Shown one piece after another: positions 10,682-22,400 of a stretch of DNA of 64,000 bases (within the stretch, counting starts at the first letter, position 1; each line of letters opens with the position of its first letter). Both the position numbers and the translations under genes were made by a program. The notes beneath the pieces are model-generated. The model made no database searches. It saw nothing but the letters and a program-made list of their open reading frames with translations, and had not been told where the DNA came from. Source of the stretch: Lachnospiraceae bacterium (GTDB lineage Bacteria; Bacillota; Clostridia; Lachnospirales; Lachnospiraceae); the NCBI GenBank assembly GCA_021203465.1, contig JAJQBC010000151.1:1-64000 (forward strand). Reading direction: 5' to 3'.

Positions 10682-13600
10682 ATGCGACTGTTTTCTTCTA
10701 AAAAAATTTGCCTGGGGATCGCGGCAGCGGCAGTGCTGTTCGCCGCCGCGCTGGTCGGCGTCTCGGCGTACCGCTCCGTTGCCGCCCGGCATACCTTTGC
10801 GGAGGACGGCTACATCCTGACCATTGAGGAGGATGAGGAACAGATCGTTGTGAACCGGCAGAACAGCTTCACAGCGGGGAGCCGCTATGCCTCGGCGGGC
10901 GTTTCCTCGGTGAGCTATCAGAGCGCGGACGGCGGCAGCGTGCAGGTCGACAGTGACAGTTTCATCCACTATGAGAGCAGTTCGCTCGCCTCGGTGGCGG
11001 ACGGCACGATCGCGGACCTGGACGACTATCTGGACGGCGTGATCGGCTGCTACAGCCTCGCGGCGGGGAATACGCTCAGCTGGACGGGGAGTGTGTTCAC
11101 GATCGCATCCGGCGATGGGGAGAAACAGTTTGAGAACTTTGTCTGGAAGAGCAGCTCTGTACGCTGTCTCATGGGCTCGCCGCAGCTGACGATCAGCTTC
11201 TCGGGCGGACAGGAAGAGATCGTGACCTCGGGCTTCCTCGAGCTTTCCTACATGGATGAGGAGAGCTCGGTTGTGCAGCTCACCGACGGCGAGAGCGCCT
11301 GGCAGGTCGTGGCAGAGGGCTGCAGCATCACATTTGCCAACGGGGTCGTGCTCGATGCCGCGAGCGGGAATATTCTGACGCCGGAGGAAGCGGAAGTCTA
11401 CGCGGCAGGCGAGACGGTGTCCGTGCGTCTGTCTCTGGGAACGATCGAGATCGACGCCTCGGCCTACACTTCGCTTGGCACGAGCTACGCTTCGACGCAG
11501 TCGTCGCCTCCTTCCTTCCTCTTTACGATTGTGAATGGAGCGGACGGGGAAGACGGCTCTGACGGCGCGGACGGGGAGACCGGCGCGGATGGCGTTGAGG
11601 GCGAGACCGGCGCCCAGGGCGCGGACGGCGCGGACGGGGAAGACGGAAGCGCGGGCTCGGGCGGCGTCGGCGGCTATACCGATACTTCTGTGCGCAACGG
11701 CACAGTGACCATCGGTGACAATGTCTATACCGGGCAGCCGGAGGTGATCGTCTGCGAGAACACCTGGAATATCATGAGCGACGGCACCTTCTCGCTGGCC
11801 TACGACGAAGACAGCTACGACGCGATCGACGTCGCGACGAACAGCGCGCACGTCTATCTCTACAATGTCGAGACCGGTGAGATTATCCAGGAATGGGGAC
11901 AGGACGACGACCTGACGCTCACCGATCAGGCGACCGCTTTCAGTATCTATGACACGGATGCGAAATATACGGATGTCGTGCTCGAGACCGGCACGACCTA
12001 CGCGATCATCGTCACCGACACCTACATGCTCGGCGGCACGACCTACACGGCGAAGGTGATGGAGCGCATGTTCACGACGGACGACACCTCCCTTTCCGCC
12101 TCGCTGACTGCCAGGACGACGGGGAGTTTTGGAGTCTCGCTGGGCAGTTATACTTCGGTCAGCAGTGTCACTCTGACCGTGAAGGATGCGAATGGGAACG
12201 CTGTATATGACAATTACGAGCTGACGGGGATCACAGACTTTTCTTCCTTCGAGATCGAAGGGCTCTCGCCGGATACCTGGTACAGCGTGGAGCTGGAAGT
12301 AACAGCGGTTCCGGAGGGCAGCACTGTCGCCGTCTCTTCGACCTTCAGCTTCGAGTGGACGACGCTCAAGGAGGCTCCGACGGTCGGCGGCGTCAGCCTT
12401 ACCGCCTCCTCCGGGTATCTCACGGCGGAGATCCTCGGCGCGTATAACAATGAGACGAGCGTCTACGGGGAGATTGTCGACGATTATGAGACGATCGAGT
12501 CGGTGACCTATTATCTTTACACAGTGGATACGACGGACACGACGGTGCTCGCGCTCTCCGATACGCAGACCTCGACGGCGGGCGGCTCCTGGCCGGCTTA
12601 CTTCGAGAATGTGGCGAACAATACGACCTACTATGTGATCGCGGAGTACAGCTGGACGGACGGCACCTCGAGCTATACGACGACGGTGATGGAGTCCGAC
12701 AGCACGAAGTCTGCTTCCGGCTACAGTGCGATCAGCACGCCCTCCGGCCGCGCCTGGGCTTCGGCGAAGGCGCAGAGCGGCAGCGGTATCATCCTGTCCT
12801 TCTCCGGTTCGAGCGAGATCTGGAACTCGAGCACGGACACAAGCCTTGGCACGACCTACGAGTCCATCAAGGGCTCGGTCAATGTGAACCTGAACGGCAC
12901 GCGCATCCGGGTGGACAGCGTGCGCACGCTCTCACTCACCGTGACGGATAACCTGACCTATGAAAAGACCTGGACCTTCGACAACGCCGGCGGCGTCGAG
13001 GGCGATGTCGAGGGCATCTTCGCGCTGCCCGTCGATCTCGACGGCCTGCTCATTGGCACGACCTATTCGATGACTTTAAGCGGTTACGTTTACAGCCAGA
13101 ATTCCGACACACCGACGCTGCAGACGCTCGGCACGCTGACGGTCCGCACGGACGATGACGCGGAAATAGAGTTCGGCATGCAGCTCGTAGACACCGGCGG
13201 GATCGGCGTGGAATTCGCGCTCGGCGACACCACTTACGCGACAGCGATCACGAAGGATGCGCTCTATGATCTCAGCAGCGGAACGTATGATGACAGCTAT
13301 TATGAGGAAACGAGCGCGGCCTACCGCAATCTCAGCAGCATCGTCTTCGAACTCTATGGCCTCAGTAATGTCAGCAAGGATACGGGCGGAACTGTCAATT
13401 ATGACAACGCGACGGAGACGCTGATCGGCACCTGCGAAGTCGTCGTTCTGGATGAAAATACCGGCGAGAAGGCGACCGTGACACCGGGCTACAGCCTGCT
13501 CTACCAGAACTATTACGGCAAAAATGCGGCGTCGAGCGGCACGAACACGGTCGGCGTCGGCGAAGAGTTCAACTACCGCTTCGAGTACGCGAGTTCTACG

Positions 13601-16600
13601 AACCGCAGCGGCGAGGTCTCGACGGAGTATATCGAGCAGGTCAGCGATTACTATCGTATCAGGGTCACGCTCTGCTATGACTACACTTACGACCGCTACA
13701 CCTACGAGGCTTCGGACGGCGAGGACACGCCCTACGATTACATCCTCTATACGAAGGGCCTGGACCTTGACGACTACGTGAACGAGCCAACGATCAATAC
13801 CGAGGAGTCCTATGTGAATATTCCCTGGCAGGATCGCCCAATCTCCCCGACGAGCAGCTATGTCCTGGACTCGTCCGGCTCGGCGATCACGGCCGAACCC
13901 CTCGCGAACGGAGAGGTGAACGACTTTGCCTGGAGCTCGAATGCATCCGGCACGGATCTCTATGACGCCGCGCTGGAGGAGACGACCGGCGTGGGGATGA
14001 GTCTCGAGACAACCTTTACGGACAGCTCGGCGCGCACGCGCCGGGTGAGCTTCTACGGGATGAACTATGCCCTGGACACGGTATGGGAGACGACCTACGG
14101 GAGCGTCTCGCTCAGTGACGTGGCGGATGCCACATATACGACCGATGAGGGTGACACGGCCTATGTCCTGCCCTTCAAGTTCACGCTCTGGATGACACAG
14201 GACGGCGAGGCGCCGGATTCGCCGGATTATGATGATCTGGATGATCAGGTCGCGGACGCGGACGAGACCGCGACCTGGCGCACGACGATCCCGACGATCT
14301 ATCTGTTGATCGGTGAGAAGGGTATGAGTCAGCCGACCTACGGCGGTCTCGATTGGGAAAGCGTCAGCGAATACAGCGCCAGTAAAGACCGCGGCTATTA
14401 CTAGCGCGCCTACGACGAGAGTGCGCAGATCTGGTATGTCTATGTCTCGGAGTCCTTCCTCGAGCGCGGCAAGACCTACCGCTTCTATTATGACGCGCTG
14501 ATGTATTACAGCGACAGGACCTGGTCCTGGCCGGAAGAGTACTATGGTAACCAGTGGATCGCGAACGGCGCTTACACCAAGAATACGGCGCTCTCCTCGA
14601 CCTGGACCGCCTTCGAGAAGCAGACGCCCTCGGTGGAGCTCACGCTGCAGAGCAGCAACGAAGATGGCGACACCTGGCAGGTCTATCTAAACGACCCGGA
14701 CAGTGCGCTGGTGTCGCACACCCTGCTCGGCTACAACACCGAGAGCAAGGTGAACAGCAGTCCCATCTGGAGCGACAGCCTGCTCGGCGGCGTAGTGGAT
14801 GCCACCGGGGCTTCCGTGGGCACGCAGACGATCGGGTCGGCTGAGAAATACATCGAGATCACAGTTGAGGATACGGATACAAATACGGATACAACGCTCA
14901 GCTACATAGATTACAGCGATACAGTCACATATCCACATGAGTATGATAATGCCTACAGTAATAAATACTATGCCGTGGTAGAAGAAGTGACGGACAGCGC
15001 CACGGATAATGTCACGGCAAGCGATGACGAACTCGCTGCCATGAAGGCGATCGTCACGGCGCTGAAGGCCGCGGACGAGAGCGGCGGCACCGCCGGAGCG
15101 ACGGTCGTCTGCAGCAATATCGGCGTCGGCCAGTACTACAGCTGGCGCGCGGGCTGTCAGACGATCGACGACTACTATCCGTCGAGCTACCGCGCGACCG
15201 TGACCCTGCTCGGCCATCAGTACAGCGGGACGGGAACCATGACAGCCGGGAAGTGGTCCGGCAATGTGGAGGATGACGATACAGTAGCATTTGCGATCCA
15301 GAAACCGGAGCTCGACGACGATAACGATGTCGCGAAGATCTTTCTTCTGAGGGAGGACGGGACTTCATCGGCGGATTATATTGCGGCGATGCGGCGCATC
15401 GCGGCGGTGGAGATCGTCGTGAAAAATACAGCATATGCTACAAGTCCAGTTGATGATAACAAATATACCTTCTGGAGCGGCATGACCTACGGCCTCAACA
15501 CATCGGGTACCTACGGCTACTACTTCAGCTTCAGCATCAGCGACCTGCCCTCGGGCTTCTATACGGTGGGCGAATCGCTGACGCTGGAATATACCTTCTA
15601 TTACTACAACGGGGAGAGCAGCTTTGAGGTGGCGACGGATGGAGGTTATTACGCCCTGCGCTCCGTCACCTACCACAGCGACGGGGATTACTACGAGCAG
15701 CTGAAGAGCGCCTCTTCGACGGCGCAGCTCAACTACAGTACGAGCGCCTCCTCCTCGATCTACTGGTTTGCGGCGGGTTCGCGAGGGCTGTCGCGCAGCT
15801 ACGCGACCTCGAACAGCGGCGATGTCTATCTCACCGGCTTTACACAGTCCTGGACCCTGAGCGGCGCGCCGCTCGCGAGTTGGTACAGTGATGGAGAAGT
15901 GACACGGACGGAGGACTTAGGCTGGGGCGGCGCGGATTTAAGCGTCGGTTACGACGCGGGGCTTGTGACGGAGTTCTGCGTGCTCGCCACCTTTACGGCG
16001 ACGGGATCGGTCACGACCGGCACGCTCGCGCCGGTGCTCTCGTCGCTGCCGGTCGTCACGAGTGGCCTGACCGAGGCGAAGGTGACCGTAAAGATCGGCA
16101 ACTACGGCCTGATGGATTATCCGGATGGCGAGGACTTCCACCTCTATTACCTGCTCTATGAGGTGACGGATGAGACAGACAGCGACGGCATCGCGCTGCT
16201 CGAACTGAAGGGCGCGATGATCGGCGCTGCGATCGACGCCACCATGGACGGCTCCGATCCGACCCAGACGATCACGCTGACGGATCTCGAGCCGGATAAG
16301 ACCTACTACCTCTATATTTATTATAAAGACAACCGCGGCACGACGGAAGATACGAAGGCGACGGCGGACAGCACGCTTTTTGCTACCGCTTATCAAACTT
16401 ATGACTACACGGACGGCACCTTCACCACAGACGCGACCGTGGCGAAGCTGCTGGAGTCGACGATCATTGCAACGGCAAATTACCCGCGTTCGAACGACGC
16501 CTACAACTGCTTTACCAAGATTTCCGGACAGGGTACGCATCTCCTTACGAGTGCCTACACGGACACGGAAGGCACGGTACATGCGGCGACCTACGACTAC

Positions 16601-18196
16601 TACTGCATCATTGAGCCGCAGGATGGGATTGAGATTTCCAGCATGAAGTTCGACCTCGGGAACGACGATCCCTACTATAGCACGACAAATGGGGATGTGA
16701 GCGGAAAGACGCTGAGCTGCTCGGTGACGGTCAGCTACATGCAGGACGAGAACACGGTGGCCTACTTCATCCTCGAGCGCTGCGCGACGAATCTCAACCA
16801 GTCCCTGCCCTCGAACTGGAAGACGGTGCTGATGCCGGAGGACTATTACAGCATCGTGACGACGGCCGGTGCAGAATCCGTGTACTGTACGCCGGCTATC
16901 GAGACAAGTAATGTCCTGAACGCAGGGCACTACGAGTACTACGCGACCTATGAGAAGGACGGCATAACGCTCACCTCGGGCAGCGACTACCAGTATACGG
17001 CGCTGGCTGAGACGGAGACGGGCTCCGGCGTCTATACGGCCTCGATGAGCCTCACCTACTACCCGATGCTGGGCGGCGTGATCGAGCCGGGCTATGTCTA
17101 CCGCATGAAGGCGCTGGTCTACCAGCTGACCTACGACGGCGATGTTCTGAAGAGCGCGGAGCTTGTGAGCATAGACAGCACGGACAGCACGCAGTCCTAC
17201 AGCACGAGCCAGACGACCTGGAGCGCCTACAGCTACAGCTCCGACAATCCGCTCATCAACGTGACGAACCTCGACTGGTCGAGCAATACGATTACCTGCT
17301 ATATCAAGGCGCAGACCGGCTACTATACCTGGCTCGACCGCACGTACTATGTGAGATTGTGCGAGTGGGATACAACAAACAGCGAATGGGTAATTCTGGC
17401 GGATGAAGCTTCAAATGGCCAGGGCGGAACGATAAAATACGGCACAATCACCAGCGGAGGCACGGCAACGTCCATTTATGATTACGCCTTCGGCGTCGAG
17501 GATTCGTCGACGCAGCTGACCTTTGAGGGGCTCGCCTCGGATACAACCTACTCGATCCAGTTCTTCGGACTGATCGACACAGACTACGACGGCTATGTGA
17601 ACATTGCGTCTGATGGCACACCGCTCGCGGCGGAGTATACGACGACGCCGACTTTCGCGCTTCTGGAAGGCTGGTACCCGACGAGTGATAGCAGCCAGGA
17701 TTCCAAGTATGACGACGGCAGGAGCAGCAACCTCAGCACCCTGAATACATATTATTTCGGCGACGGTACCAATGCTGCAGAGGGCAACCTTTCCGACATC
17801 CTGCTCTGCCAGTCGAGATCGGTCACGACCATGAAAGCGGGCACGACCGCGACGATCGGCAGCTACTACGACTACAACGTGGTTTCCGCCACGCAGCTGG
17901 AACTTTACTTTGAGGACGCGGCGGGACTCGCGAGCACCTCGATCAGCCAGATCGAGTGGACGCTGCACTACGTGGGTATCACCGGCTCGCAGGAGGACCG
18001 CTCCGGCACGACGAGCTCAGTGAAGAACACCTACAGCTCGAGTACGACGCTCACGGACGACGTGACGGTCACGATCACCGACAGCGGCACGAATTTCCAG
18101 CAGAACGGGCACTGGTACTTTACATTGAAGATTACCTACGCGGACGACACGGAGGAGAGCGTTGACTCGTGGGAGATCGAATTCACGGAGTTTTGA
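10682..18196 (+). CDS. Giant TM-anchored surface protein (~2500 codons) with one in-frame TAG at 14402-14404 (ORF track pieces 10682-14404 and 14501-18196)
   Basis: Both ORF pieces are in the same frame and the intervening sequence 14405-14500 is open. Similarity to the 3305-10663 paralog continues on both sides of the stop. Could be readthrough or a nonsense allele. Confidence 0.75.
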
Positions 18197-18272
18197 CGGG
18201 ATGGCGATACCGGCGGCATGCGGGTATCCGGCTTACAGCACATAGAGAGAAAATGATGAGGAGGAATGTAAT

Positions 18273-19886
18273 ATGAGACTACTGAGCGGTCAGGTAAAAC
18301 GATTGATCGCCGTCTTCGCGGTCCTCGCGCTCGGCTGTTTCTCGGTCGTCGGCGTGGCGGCGGCGCGCGTGATCGGCAGCCGCGGAGAGAGTGCCGGCGT
18401 ATCCGCGTCCAGCGTTGTCTACGACAATGCCTACAACGCTGTGGAGATGGATGCGGAGGGTGTCGTCAGCAAAAACTGGGACGGCTCCTACTATCTGAGC
18501 AGCGGCGGGACAAAATACAGTCTGGGGACGAGCAGTGTGATCTACGACAGCGCGAGCAACGAGGTGATGGTGCTCGGCGGCGGCTACCAGATCTACGAGG
18601 ACAGCAGTGTGCGCGTACTTGACGACTTTGCGACGCTCTCCTGCGCGGGCACGAATTACGTCAAAATGTCCGACAAGGAATATCTGATCACTGGCGGCAA
18701 TATCACGGACGACGGAGGTTACGTCTCGACGACAGACTACCTCTATATGACGCTGGACAGTTCGAACAATACGCGCCTGCTGAGCGCGGATGTCAATGTG
18801 AAGATCGTCGGCACCGTCACTATCAGCAGCGACGCGGGGATCAGCTTTGACGTCGCGGATGCGACGGTCTCCTTCGGCGACAGCCTGATCAGCGTCGCGA
18901 ATGCGATCAGCAGCTACGCGAACGCGAGCTCGTCTGACAGCACGACCGTCTCAGCCTCCGAGAACGGCGTCTACGATATCACGATCTACGGCGGCAACGG
19001 CGGCGCAGGCGGCGATGGCGGCAGCGGCGGAACCGGCGGCACGGGCGGCACAGGCGGCACAGGCGGCACAGGCGGCACGGGCGGCAATGGCGGCGCGGGC
19101 GGAACCGGCGGCAGCGGCGGAACCGGCGGAGACGGCGGCACGGGCGGCGCGGGCGGCAACGGGCTTTCGGCCAGCAGCGTGTCGGTCTCGACGTCCTCCT
19201 CCTACATGTACCTGCGCAGCATCGAGGCGACGACCTACGGCGTCACAGTGAATTACCTCGTCGTCGACGGCGCGGCGGAGTACGAGGTGCCGACGGTGAT
19301 CGCCTATCCCTACGGCGGGTTCACCGATGCGGCCGCGGCATACGAGGATTATAAGACGAACGGCAGCGACAGCACCGCGAAGGCGATGGTCGTCTCCGAG
19401 GACAATACCGTGGCGGAGCTCACGGGCCTGACCTACGGCACGCGCTACATGCTCGCGATCGGAAACGCGAGCTCGGACGGCAGCTTCACGCTCTGCGACT
19501 CGATGTCCTTCACGACCGAGGACCTGACGACGACGCTGCAGGTGAGTTCGGTGAACAACAGCTCCCTCGTCGTGAGCGCCACGATCACGAGCGGCTTCGA
19601 GCCGGCCAGCGGCTACAGCTTCTATATCGCGGTCTGGGACAGTGATACCAGCGCGGAAGCCTGCCTTGTGACGCTGTCGACCACCGAGGTGAGCGCACTC
19701 AAGTCGAGCTCCGGCCTGACGAAGACCCTGACGCTGGACTATACGCTGACAACACTTGCGAGCAGCACCAGCACACTGCGCGTCGTGCTCTGCTACGGTA
19801 CGGATCCGAGTTACACAAACGCGTCAACAGACCAGAAGTCCTACCAGCTGGTGTCGATCAGTTCTTTCAAGACGAGCAGCAACTGA
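18273..19886 (+). CDS. TM-anchored surface protein (537 aa) with (GGT)n-like glycine-rich tract
   Basis: N-terminal TM, GGNGGAGGDGGSGGTGGTGGTGG tract, Fn3-like C-terminal half; RBS gaggagg upstream. Confidence 0.8.
   Translation: MRLLSGQVKRLIAVFAVLALGCFSVVGVAAARVIGSRGESAGVSASSVVYDNAYNAVEMDAEGVVSKNWDGSYYLSSGGTKYSLGTSSVIYDSASNEVMVLGGGYQIYEDSSVRVLDDFATLSCAGTNYVKMSDKEYLITGGNITDDGGYVSTTDYLYMTLDSSNNTRLLSADVNVKIVGTVTISSDAGISFDVADATVSFGDSLISVANAISSYANASSSDSTTVSASENGVYDITIYGGNGGAGGDGGSGGTGGTGGTGGTGGTGGTGGNGGAGGTGGSGGTGGDGGTGGAGGNGLSASSVSVSTSSSYMYLRSIEATTYGVTVNYLVVDGAAEYEVPTVIAYPYGGFTDAAAAYEDYKTNGSDSTAKAMVVSEDNTVAELTGLTYGTRYMLAIGNASSDGSFTLCDSMSFTTEDLTTTLQVSSVNNSSLVVSATITSGFEPASGYSFYIAVWDSDTSAEACLVTLSTTEVSALKSSSGLTKTLTLDYTLTTLASSTSTLRVVLCYGTDPSYTNASTDQKSYQLVSISSFKTSSN
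18994..19161 (+). repeat. Gly-rich coding tract with 9-nt near-perfect tandem units (ggcggcaca/ggcggcacg)
   Basis: Direct reading: ggcggcacgggcggcacaggcggcacaggcggcacaggcggcacgggcggc. Confidence 0.85.
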
Positions 19887-19903
19887 TGCGCCCCGCGGCC
19901 ACT

Positions 19904-19924
19904 GTGAGAGCGGACGGTTCTCAC
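19904..19924 (+). terminator. Hairpin (gtgaga...tctcac) followed by gatttt; weak terminator/attenuator candidate
   Basis: Inverted repeat 19904-19909/19919-19924, followed by short T-rich stretch. Confidence 0.4.
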
Positions 19925-19942
19925 GATTTTATGAAGTTCGCA

Positions 19943-19962
19943 TAAACGGACCTGTCCGTTTA
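19943..19962 (+). promoter_or_regulatory. 8-bp perfect hairpin taaacgga-cctg-tccgttta upstream of the c-like gene
   Basis: Inverted repeat read directly from sequence. Confidence 0.5.
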
Positions 19963-19971
19963 CGATGATAG

Positions 19972-20253
<282 letters not shown>

Positions 20254-20279
20254 TACGCGGGGGAAGGGGACGGATACAT

Positions 20280-21065
20280 ATGTGGTTACTGTTTTTTGTG
20301 GTAGTGCTGGTAATCTGCGCGCTGATGGTCTTCCTCCTGCTTGCGATCCGGCTTCTGACCGCGCAGGCGAAGGATCAGCTGAACCGCTATTTCCTGAAGA
20401 ATCTCGAGACCTATGACCGCCTCGCGCAGAATAAGAGCGAGACGATCGACGAGCTGCAGAGGCAGGCTGATGAGCTCGAGACGCGGATCGGGACTATGCA
20501 GGCGCATATGGATGCGATGGCTGAGATGGACAGGAGCCGCGCGTCCGCGCGTCCGGCGAGCGGCCCTGTGGCGGCCCCGATGGCTTCCGGAGCCTCCTAC
20601 CGTGACGCAGATTTCCTCAAGGACTACGCCTATGTGCGCCGGAACATGAAGCTGAACTGGAAGGAGCGCGTGCGGGAGTTGCTCGCGGAGCTGAAGGATC
20701 AGCCGGATCCGCAGCTTGCGCTTTACCGCGGGATGCTCGAAAAGCTTCCGCAGGAGCGGCTTTACGATATGCTGACGCTCTCGGACGGGGATCAGGAGGC
20801 GCTGCTTCAGGAGCTCTTTGATGAGCGTGAGCGCGAGGCCCTTGCAGAGTGGGCTGCGGAGCGGGGAGGCTTTGACCTGCTGGCGCTGCGCACTTTCCTT
20901 TCCGACTATGTGCGGGCGCACGAGGACCGTGTCTACATCCGCACGGGCAATCCGGAGGAGGTAGAGGGGCTTGAGAGTGAGCGCGTGCACGTGCTCTACG
21001 ATCCCGCCGTCCACGAGGGCGTGCGCGTCTCGTATAAGAATTTAGTGTATGATTTTGGACTGTAG
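20280..21065 (+). CDS. Membrane-anchored coiled-coil protein, ATP synthase b/delta fusion-like
   Basis: N-terminal TM plus charged helix (b-like); C-terminus VHVLYDPAVHEGVRVSYKNLVYDFGL resembles the delta-subunit C-terminus; occupies the b-delta slot between c and alpha. Confidence 0.65.
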   Translation: MWLLFFVVVLVICALMVFLLLAIRLLTAQAKDQLNRYFLKNLETYDRLAQNKSETIDELQRQADELETRIGTMQAHMDAMAEMDRSRASARPASGPVAAPMASGASYRDADFLKDYAYVRRNMKLNWKERVRELLAELKDQPDPQLALYRGMLEKLPQERLYDMLTLSDGDQEALLQELFDEREREALAEWAAERGGFDLLALRTFLSDYVRAHEDRVYIRTGNPEEVEGLESERVHVLYDPAVHEGVRVSYKNLVYDFGL

Positions 21066-21074
21066 GAGAAATAA

Positions 21075-22400
21075 ATGGCAAATTACGTAGAAGAACTGGT
21101 GGCAAATAAACTGAATGAGATCAAGTCGCGCACGAACGAGTACGAGGTCGGCCATGTCGTCTCGGTGCGCGAGTACATCCTCGAGGTCAGCGGTCTCGAG
21201 GGAGCGGCCTTCCACGAGCGCGTGCTCGTCGCGGGCCATTCGGAGGGCTATATCATCGGCATCCGGCGCAGCTCCGTGATGGTCGCGCTCATCAAGAGGC
21301 GCGGCGACGTCTATGTCGGCGACGAGGTAACCGCGACGGGCAGGGAGTTCTGCCTTGCCTACGACGAACAGGCCTTTGGCCACGTCGTCAACATGAACGG
21401 TGAGGATGTGCTGACGGGCAAGATGTTCGAGCACACCGAGGAGATGCGCATCGAGAACCCGACGACGCCGATCATGGACCGCACGAGCGTGAACCGTCCG
21501 CTGGAGACCGGCCTCTCCGGCATCGACCTCATCTACCCGATCGGCCGCGGCCAGCGCCAGCTGATCATCGGCGATAAGAAGACGGGCAAGACGCAGATCG
21601 CGCTTGACGCCATCCTCAACCAGAAGGACAAGGATGTGCTCTGCATCTACATCGCGATCGGCAAGATGAAGAAGAATGTCAAGGAGGTCTACTCTGAGCT
21701 GCAGAGAAAGGGCGCGATGAAGTACACGCTGATTCTGGCGGCGCTGAACGACGACCTGCCGCCGGTGCTCTCGCTGACCCCCTATGCGGGCCTGGCGATC
21801 GCCGAGAAATATATGCTGCAGGGTCGCGACGTGCTGGTCGTGATCGACGACCTCTCACGCCATGCGGACTGCTACCGCGAGATCAGCCTTCTGACCGGCA
21901 AGGTACCGGGCCGTGACGCCTACCCGCCGGACATTTTCTATACGCACTCGCGGCTGCTCGAGAAGGGCTGCCAGCACAAGTGCGGCGGTTCGATCACGAT
22001 CCTGCCGATCGTCGAGACGAGGGGCGGCGACATCACCGACTACATTTCGACGAACATTATCTCCATCACCGACGGGCAGATCGTGCTCTCGAAGAAGAGC
22101 TTCGACCGCGGTGAGAAGCCGGCCATCAACTACGGCCTCTCTGTATCCCGCCTCGGCGGCGCAGTGCAGACCGGTCCGATGAAGAAGCTGGGCGCGCGTG
22201 TGCGCCGGGAGCTTTTGAGCTACCTCGAGACGCGCGAAGTCTATGAGCTGGCGAATGTGGATGAGATGGGCAAGGAGCTGCAGGACCGCTTAAAGCGTGG
22301 CGCGAAGCTCTTAAAGGGCCTGGGGCAGTACAAGTACAGCCCGCTTTCGCAGGAAGAGATTATTAAGAAATTCGAAGACATTTACGGGGAAGAAGCATGA
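21075..22400 (+). CDS. F1-ATPase alpha subunit-like protein
   Basis: P-loop GDKKTGKTQIAL, VVIDDLSRHADCYREISLL, PGRDAYPPDIFYTHSRLLEK, YGLSVSRLGGAVQ (Arg finger region). Confidence 0.93.
   Translation: MANYVEELVANKLNEIKSRTNEYEVGHVVSVREYILEVSGLEGAAFHERVLVAGHSEGYIIGIRRSSVMVALIKRRGDVYVGDEVTATGREFCLAYDEQAFGHVVNMNGEDVLTGKMFEHTEEMRIENPTTPIMDRTSVNRPLETGLSGIDLIYPIGRGQRQLIIGDKKTGKTQIALDAILNQKDKDVLCIYIAIGKMKKNVKEVYSELQRKGAMKYTLILAALNDDLPPVLSLTPYAGLAIAEKYMLQGRDVLVVIDDLSRHADCYREISLLTGKVPGRDAYPPDIFYTHSRLLEKGCQHKCGGSITILPIVETRGGDITDYISTNIISITDGQIVLSKKSFDRGEKPAINYGLSVSRLGGAVQTGPMKKLGARVRRELLSYLETREVYELANVDEMGKELQDRLKRGAKLLKGLGQYKYSPLSQEEIIKKFEDIYGEEA

Noticed and set aside
18994-19161. CRISPR-like or mobile repeat
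   Set aside because: Repeats are short in-frame Gly codon units within a CDS, no spacer structure.
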